Shown here piece after piece: positions 6,390-8,796 of a stretch of 8,796 bases of DNA. Position numbers and translations under genes: made by a program. This DNA is from an uncultured Bacilli bacterium (GTDB lineage: Bacteria > Bacillota_I > Bacilli_A > RF39 > UBA660). Positions within the stretch are counted from its first letter, which is position 1. Each line of letters begins with the position of its first letter. The stretch covers positions 1 through 8,796 of the forward strand of contig CANQYA010000037.1 of NCBI GenBank assembly GCA_947627965.1. Direction: 5' to 3'. Below the pieces are notes generated by a model. The model searched no databases. It had not been told where the DNA came from and saw only the letters and a program-made list of their open reading frames with translations.

Positions 6390-6935
6390 TTATTTGATTA
6401 GTTTTATTAATTCATTAATAACGGTATCAATTTCTTCTTGTTTATCTAAAATATCCGTTCCTTCTAAGCAATTATTGAATTGATGTGAGTAAATAAGATC
6501 CATATTGCTAGCAGTAGCAAAACTATCTAAAGAAGAAAGAGTAGCGTCAGTCGAGTATTCTTCTTTATCTTCAGAACCGATAACAAAAGAAACCATTTTT
6601 TTGCCTTCTAATTTTTTAGGGGTAAATAAAGGATTAAGACGATCCATAAATATTTTTAAGTCACCAGATAATAAGTTCCATCGATCAGGTGATATAAATA
6701 TTAAAGTGCTGGCATCTAAAACTTTATCAATGTTATCACTCATATCGTCTTTAAAATCACATTTGCCGTTAGTATCACAATCCATACAACCGGTACATAA
6801 ATATATTTTTTGATTACCTGGCGTTATTATATTGGATATAATACGTTCTTTTTTTAATCTTTCTTTTAAGATATTAGCTAGATGGCTACTGTTACCATTA
6901 CGTCTTGAACCGACGATTATACATACTTTTGTCAT
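6390..6935 (-). CDS. NAD(P)H-dependent FMN reductase / flavodoxin-fold protein
   Basis: The 181-residue flavoprotein-like enzyme begins with the family's phosphate-binding loop GSRRNGNSS (9-17), expected to hold FMN. It carries a cysteine cluster CTGCMDCDTNGKC (Cys47, 50, 53, 59) followed by DDM, a layout found in iron-sulfur flavoproteins and related NAD(P)H:FMN oxidoreductases. The second FMN loop, commonly SPVYWGNMSG, reads SPDRWNLLSG (82-91), so the Tyr is replaced by Arg and the preceding residue by Asp; LKIFMDRL (93-100) then follows as in the family. ATG at 6935 has AGGGATGTGA upstream. It is convergent with the sortase gene, with only 27 bases between them and no clear hairpin there. 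It stands alone as a transcription unit, and its redox partner cannot be told from the sequence. Confidence 0.85.
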   Translation of the reverse strand: MTKVCIIVGSRRNGNSSHLANILKERLKKERIISNIITPGNQKIYLCTGCMDCDTNGKCDFKDDMSDNIDKVLDASTLIFISPDRWNLLSGDLKIFMDRLNPLFTPKKLEGKKMVSFVIGSEDKEEYSTDATLSSLDSFATASNMDLIYSHQFNNCLEGTDILDKQEEIDTVINELIKLIK

Positions 6936-7016
6936 AAGATCACATCCCTTATTTTTATTATGGTTTTTATCGTTTTTTTTATACTTTTTCTTTTGTCGAA
7001 ATAAAGTGATTAAAAA

Positions 7017-7043
7017 TTAGCAAAATTAGTTGACAAGTGCTAA
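7017..7043 (+). promoter_or_regulatory. CIRCE-like HrcA operator overlapping the -35
   Basis: TTAGCAAAA (7017-7025), nine bases, then AAGTGCTAA (7035-7043). Against TTAGCACTC-N9-GAGTGCTAA this matches 6/9 and 8/9, with the outer six bases of both arms perfect and the spacer exactly nine. It spans the TTGACA box of the hrcA promoter, where HrcA binding would block RNA polymerase. Confidence 0.75.
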
Positions 7044-7058
7044 AGGGAGTAATATAAT
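7030..7058 (+). promoter_or_regulatory. Consensus vegetative promoter of hrcA-grpE-dnaK
   Basis: TTGACA (7030-7035) and TATAAT (7053-7058) are both perfect and 17 bases apart. The expected start is near 7065, inside the second CIRCE box. Such a strong promoter fits a heat-shock operon held down by a repressor. Confidence 0.92.
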
Positions 7059-7062
7059 TATG

Positions 7063-7089
7063 TTAGCAATCGGAAAAAGACATTGCTAG
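7063..7089 (+). promoter_or_regulatory. CIRCE-like HrcA operator at the transcript start
   Basis: TTAGCAATC (7063-7071), nine bases, then CATTGCTAG (7081-7089): 8/9 and 6/9 to the CIRCE arms. The two arms pair with each other over 7 bp (TAGCAAT/ATTGCTA). The right arm touches the AGGAGG ribosome binding site (7088-7093), so in the mRNA it would also form a hairpin next to the start site. Confidence 0.8.
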
Positions 7090-7098
7090 GAGGTAAAT

Positions 7099-8091
7099 AT
7101 GTTAACCACTAGACAAAGCGAAATATTAAAAATAATAGTATTGGAATACATAAAGTTAGCAAAACCTGTCAGTTCCAATTTGATATGTGATACTTTAAAA
7201 TGTTCTAGTGCAACAATAAGAGCTGAAATGGCTATTTTGGAAGATTACGGATTATTAGAAAAAACCCATACTTCGTCAGGGCGAGTACCTAGTGAAGCAG
7301 GTTATAGGTATTATGTAGATAACTTAATGGAACTTAAAAAAATGAGTGCTGAAGATATGCTCAAATTACAAATAATTTTTCATAATAACCAACTAGAAAT
7401 ATCGGATTGCTTGAAAAAAAGTTTGGAAATAGTTTCGGAACTTACCAATTATACTTCGATAAAGTTAGGTGTTACATCGCATGAAAACCTTTTAAAAGAA
7501 TTTGATGTTGTTCCACTAGACGATCGAAATATGATAGCGATTGTTATTACGGATAAAGGACATGTCGAACATAAAAATATTGATATAGGTGGTATTGCTA
7601 TTGACGAAGTAAAAAGAGCAGTTACCCTTATTAACAATATGATTATTGGGACACCAATTGATGAAGTAAGTGCTAAACTTGAGTATGAAGTAAAACCAGT
7701 AATCGGTAAATATGTTCAGGAACATGAACGTTTATATAACGTTTTCTATGACGTATTTAATAACTTTACTAATAAAAATATCGATATTGTCGGTAAGAAA
7801 AATATCTTAAATCAACCTGAATTTAATAATATCGATAAAGTTAAATCATTATTAGAGAAACTAGATAATGATAAAATTGTCGATGTGGTCGAAGAAAAAG
7901 ATAATGATATAAAAATCTATATTGGTAAAGAAAATAATTTAGATGACGATGTAACCGTGATTAAGACTAAATATAAGACGCCTTTAGAAGAAGGAACGAT
8001 TGCTATAGTTGGTCCTAAAAGAATGGAATATGATCGTGTTGTAAGTATGCTAGATTACATTAAATCTAATTTAGAAAAACAAGGAGAGTAA
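7099..8091 (+). CDS. hrcA: Heat-inducible transcription repressor HrcA
   Basis: HrcA represses class I heat-shock operons by binding CIRCE, and its activity depends on the GroE chaperonin in studied Bacillota. The 330-residue protein has the usual layout: an N-terminal winged helix-turn-helix (about 1-75) with the family stretch LEKTHTSSGRVPSEAGYRYY (53-72), a dimerisation/GAF-like middle with an inserted segment (about 100-290), and a C-terminal GTIAIVGPKRMEYDRVVSML block (299-318). AGGAGG ends 5 bases before the ATG. It opens the operon; grpE begins 1 base after its stop, with its ribosome binding site inside the hrcA end. Two CIRCE-like boxes at its own promoter show autoregulation. No truncation or unusual residue was noted. 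Confidence 0.96.
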   Translation: MLTTRQSEILKIIVLEYIKLAKPVSSNLICDTLKCSSATIRAEMAILEDYGLLEKTHTSSGRVPSEAGYRYYVDNLMELKKMSAEDMLKLQIIFHNNQLEISDCLKKSLEIVSELTNYTSIKLGVTSHENLLKEFDVVPLDDRNMIAIVITDKGHVEHKNIDIGGIAIDEVKRAVTLINNMIIGTPIDEVSAKLEYEVKPVIGKYVQEHERLYNVFYDVFNNFTNKNIDIVGKKNILNQPEFNNIDKVKSLLEKLDNDKIVDVVEEKDNDIKIYIGKENNLDDDVTVIKTKYKTPLEEGTIAIVGPKRMEYDRVVSMLDYIKSNLEKQGE

Positions 8092-8092
8092 G

Positions 8093-8716
8093 ATGATGAC
8101 TAAAAATAAAAAGGCACAGAATATAGAAGAAATGAACGATAAAGAAGAAACGATTACTTCTGAAACTTGTGATTGTAATAACGATTGCGATTGTCAAGAT
8201 AAAGAATGTAATTGTAATAAGACACCTAGTGAAGAAGAAACAATTAATAATGAATTAGAAAGCGAAGATATGCTAATTCTAAGAAATAATATTGCAACAT
8301 TAGAAGAAAAATTACGTTATAAGCAAGCGGAATTAATTAATTATCGCAAACGTAAAGACGAAGAAGTATCTAACTTGTTAAAATATGCTAATCAAGAATT
8401 AATTATGGAATTACTTCCATTAGTTGATAATTTTGAGCGAGCTATTAAGGCAAGTGAAAATGATGATAGCAATGCTAAAATTAAAGAGGGTATTAATATG
8501 TTATATACTAATTTAGTTAATACCTTACATAAATTTGGGGTTGAAGAAATAAATTCTGATAATATTCCTTTTGATCCTGTATATCATGAGGCATTGTTAA
8601 CAGCTCAAGATAATGATAAAGAAGACGGCTTGGTATTAGAAACTCTTGTTAGAGGGTATACCTATAAAGGTAGAGTAATAAGACCAAGTAGTGTCAAAGT
8701 AAATAAATTAAGTTAA
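8093..8716 (+). CDS. grpE: GrpE nucleotide exchange factor with cysteine-rich tail
   Basis: GrpE dimers release ADP from DnaK and act as a thermosensor in the DnaK-DnaJ-GrpE cycle. In this 207-residue protein, residues about 55-105 form the long coiled-coil (AELINYRKRKDEEV), about 105-150 the four-helix region (ELLPLVDNFERAI), and 155-204 the beta-wing that contacts DnaK (IPFDPVYHEAL, VLETLVRGYTYKGRVIRPSSVKV). The acidic N-terminal tail is unusual: six cysteines in three CxC pairs (26/28, 32/34, 39/41), while the rest of the protein has none. Such tails are normally disordered and cysteine-free, so metal binding or redox control is possible. AAGGAGA (8081-8087) serves ATG at 8093 or the next codon, 8096; both are possible. 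dnaK follows after 24 bases. Confidence 0.96.
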   Translation: MMTKNKKAQNIEEMNDKEETITSETCDCNNDCDCQDKECNCNKTPSEEETINNELESEDMLILRNNIATLEEKLRYKQAELINYRKRKDEEVSNLLKYANQELIMELLPLVDNFERAIKASENDDSNAKIKEGINMLYTNLVNTLHKFGVEEINSDNIPFDPVYHEALLTAQDNDKEDGLVLETLVRGYTYKGRVIRPSSVKVNKLS

Positions 8717-8740
8717 TAGTTAATAAAAGGAGAGATTTAT

Positions 8741-8796
8741 ATGAGTAAAATAATTGGTATTGACTTAGGTACAACTAATAGTTGTGTCGCTGTTTT
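8741..8796 (+). CDS. dnaK: Molecular chaperone DnaK, 5' end only
   Basis: The window ends after 18 codons plus two bases. They read MSKIIGIDLGTTNSCVAV, the invariant phosphate-1 loop of the Hsp70 ATPase domain (DLGTTNS). AAAGGAGA (8726-8733) precedes the ATG by 7 bases. It is the third gene of the hrcA operon, and the order hrcA-grpE-dnaK is the usual one in low-GC Gram-positive bacteria. The remainder, and any dnaJ after it, lies outside the window. Confidence 0.97.
   Translation, partial: MSKIIGIDLGTTNSCVAV

Noticed and set aside
6505..6813. Plus-strand open frame of 102 codons
   Set aside because: It is entirely antisense to the well-supported FMN reductase gene and has no start signals.
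6832..7020. Plus-strand open frame rich in Phe and Leu, possible small membrane protein
   Set aside because: Most of it lies antisense to the flavoprotein gene, it has no ribosome binding site, and its hydrophobicity comes from reading T-rich DNA.
7449..7725. Two minus-strand open frames inside hrcA
   Set aside because: Both are antisense to a clearly identified conserved gene and overlap each other in different frames.

Overview
The window looks like a chromosomal segment from a very AT-rich, Gram-positive-type bacterium (Bacillota or a close low-GC relative). The signs are strong AGGAGG-type ribosome binding sites, SigA-like promoters, a class B sortase with a sorted surface protein, and an hrcA-grpE-dnaK heat-shock operon controlled by CIRCE boxes. 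Every visible Trp in the intact genes is TGG and no intact gene contains an internal TGA, so the standard bacterial code applies, not the Mycoplasma code. I cannot name the genus; an uncultured gut-type low-GC lineage is a guess.

Layout. 42-1355 (-): multi-pass membrane protein with a YcxB-like segment and a short in-gene tandem repeat. 1549-1978 (+): a decayed gene for a small membrane-anchored protein, carrying two single-base frameshifts in A-runs and one nonsense codon, followed by a terminator. 2080-4615 (+): a two-gene ABC exporter operon of the BcrA/BcrB type. Its ATPase carries an N-terminal XRE helix-turn-helix, and a perfect 15-bp palindrome lies just upstream of the promoter. A strong bidirectional terminator follows. 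4784-5443 (-) and 5505-6362 (+): a divergent pair, a secreted protein with a C-terminal NPSTS-type sorting signal and a class B sortase that probably anchors it. 6390-6935 (-): an NAD(P)H-dependent FMN reductase/flavodoxin-fold protein with a four-cysteine cluster. 7017-8796 (+): a perfect-consensus promoter with two CIRCE-like operators, then hrcA, grpE and the first 56 bases of dnaK.

How the parts work together. The heat-shock operon is autoregulated by HrcA. The exporter is probably self-regulated through the DNA-binding domain fused to its own ATPase, and is best read as a peptide-antibiotic or lantibiotic resistance or immunity pump, though the substrate is unknown. The sortase/surface-protein pair is a self-contained cell-wall display unit. 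The observations most worth a second look are the HTH-ABC fusion with its candidate operator, the NPSTS substrate/sortase pair with a calcium-loop-like motif, the six-cysteine N-terminal tail on GrpE, and the two tandem CIRCE boxes. No RNA genes, CRISPR arrays, insertion sequences or origins were seen, and no gene-free stretch exceeds about 200 bases.
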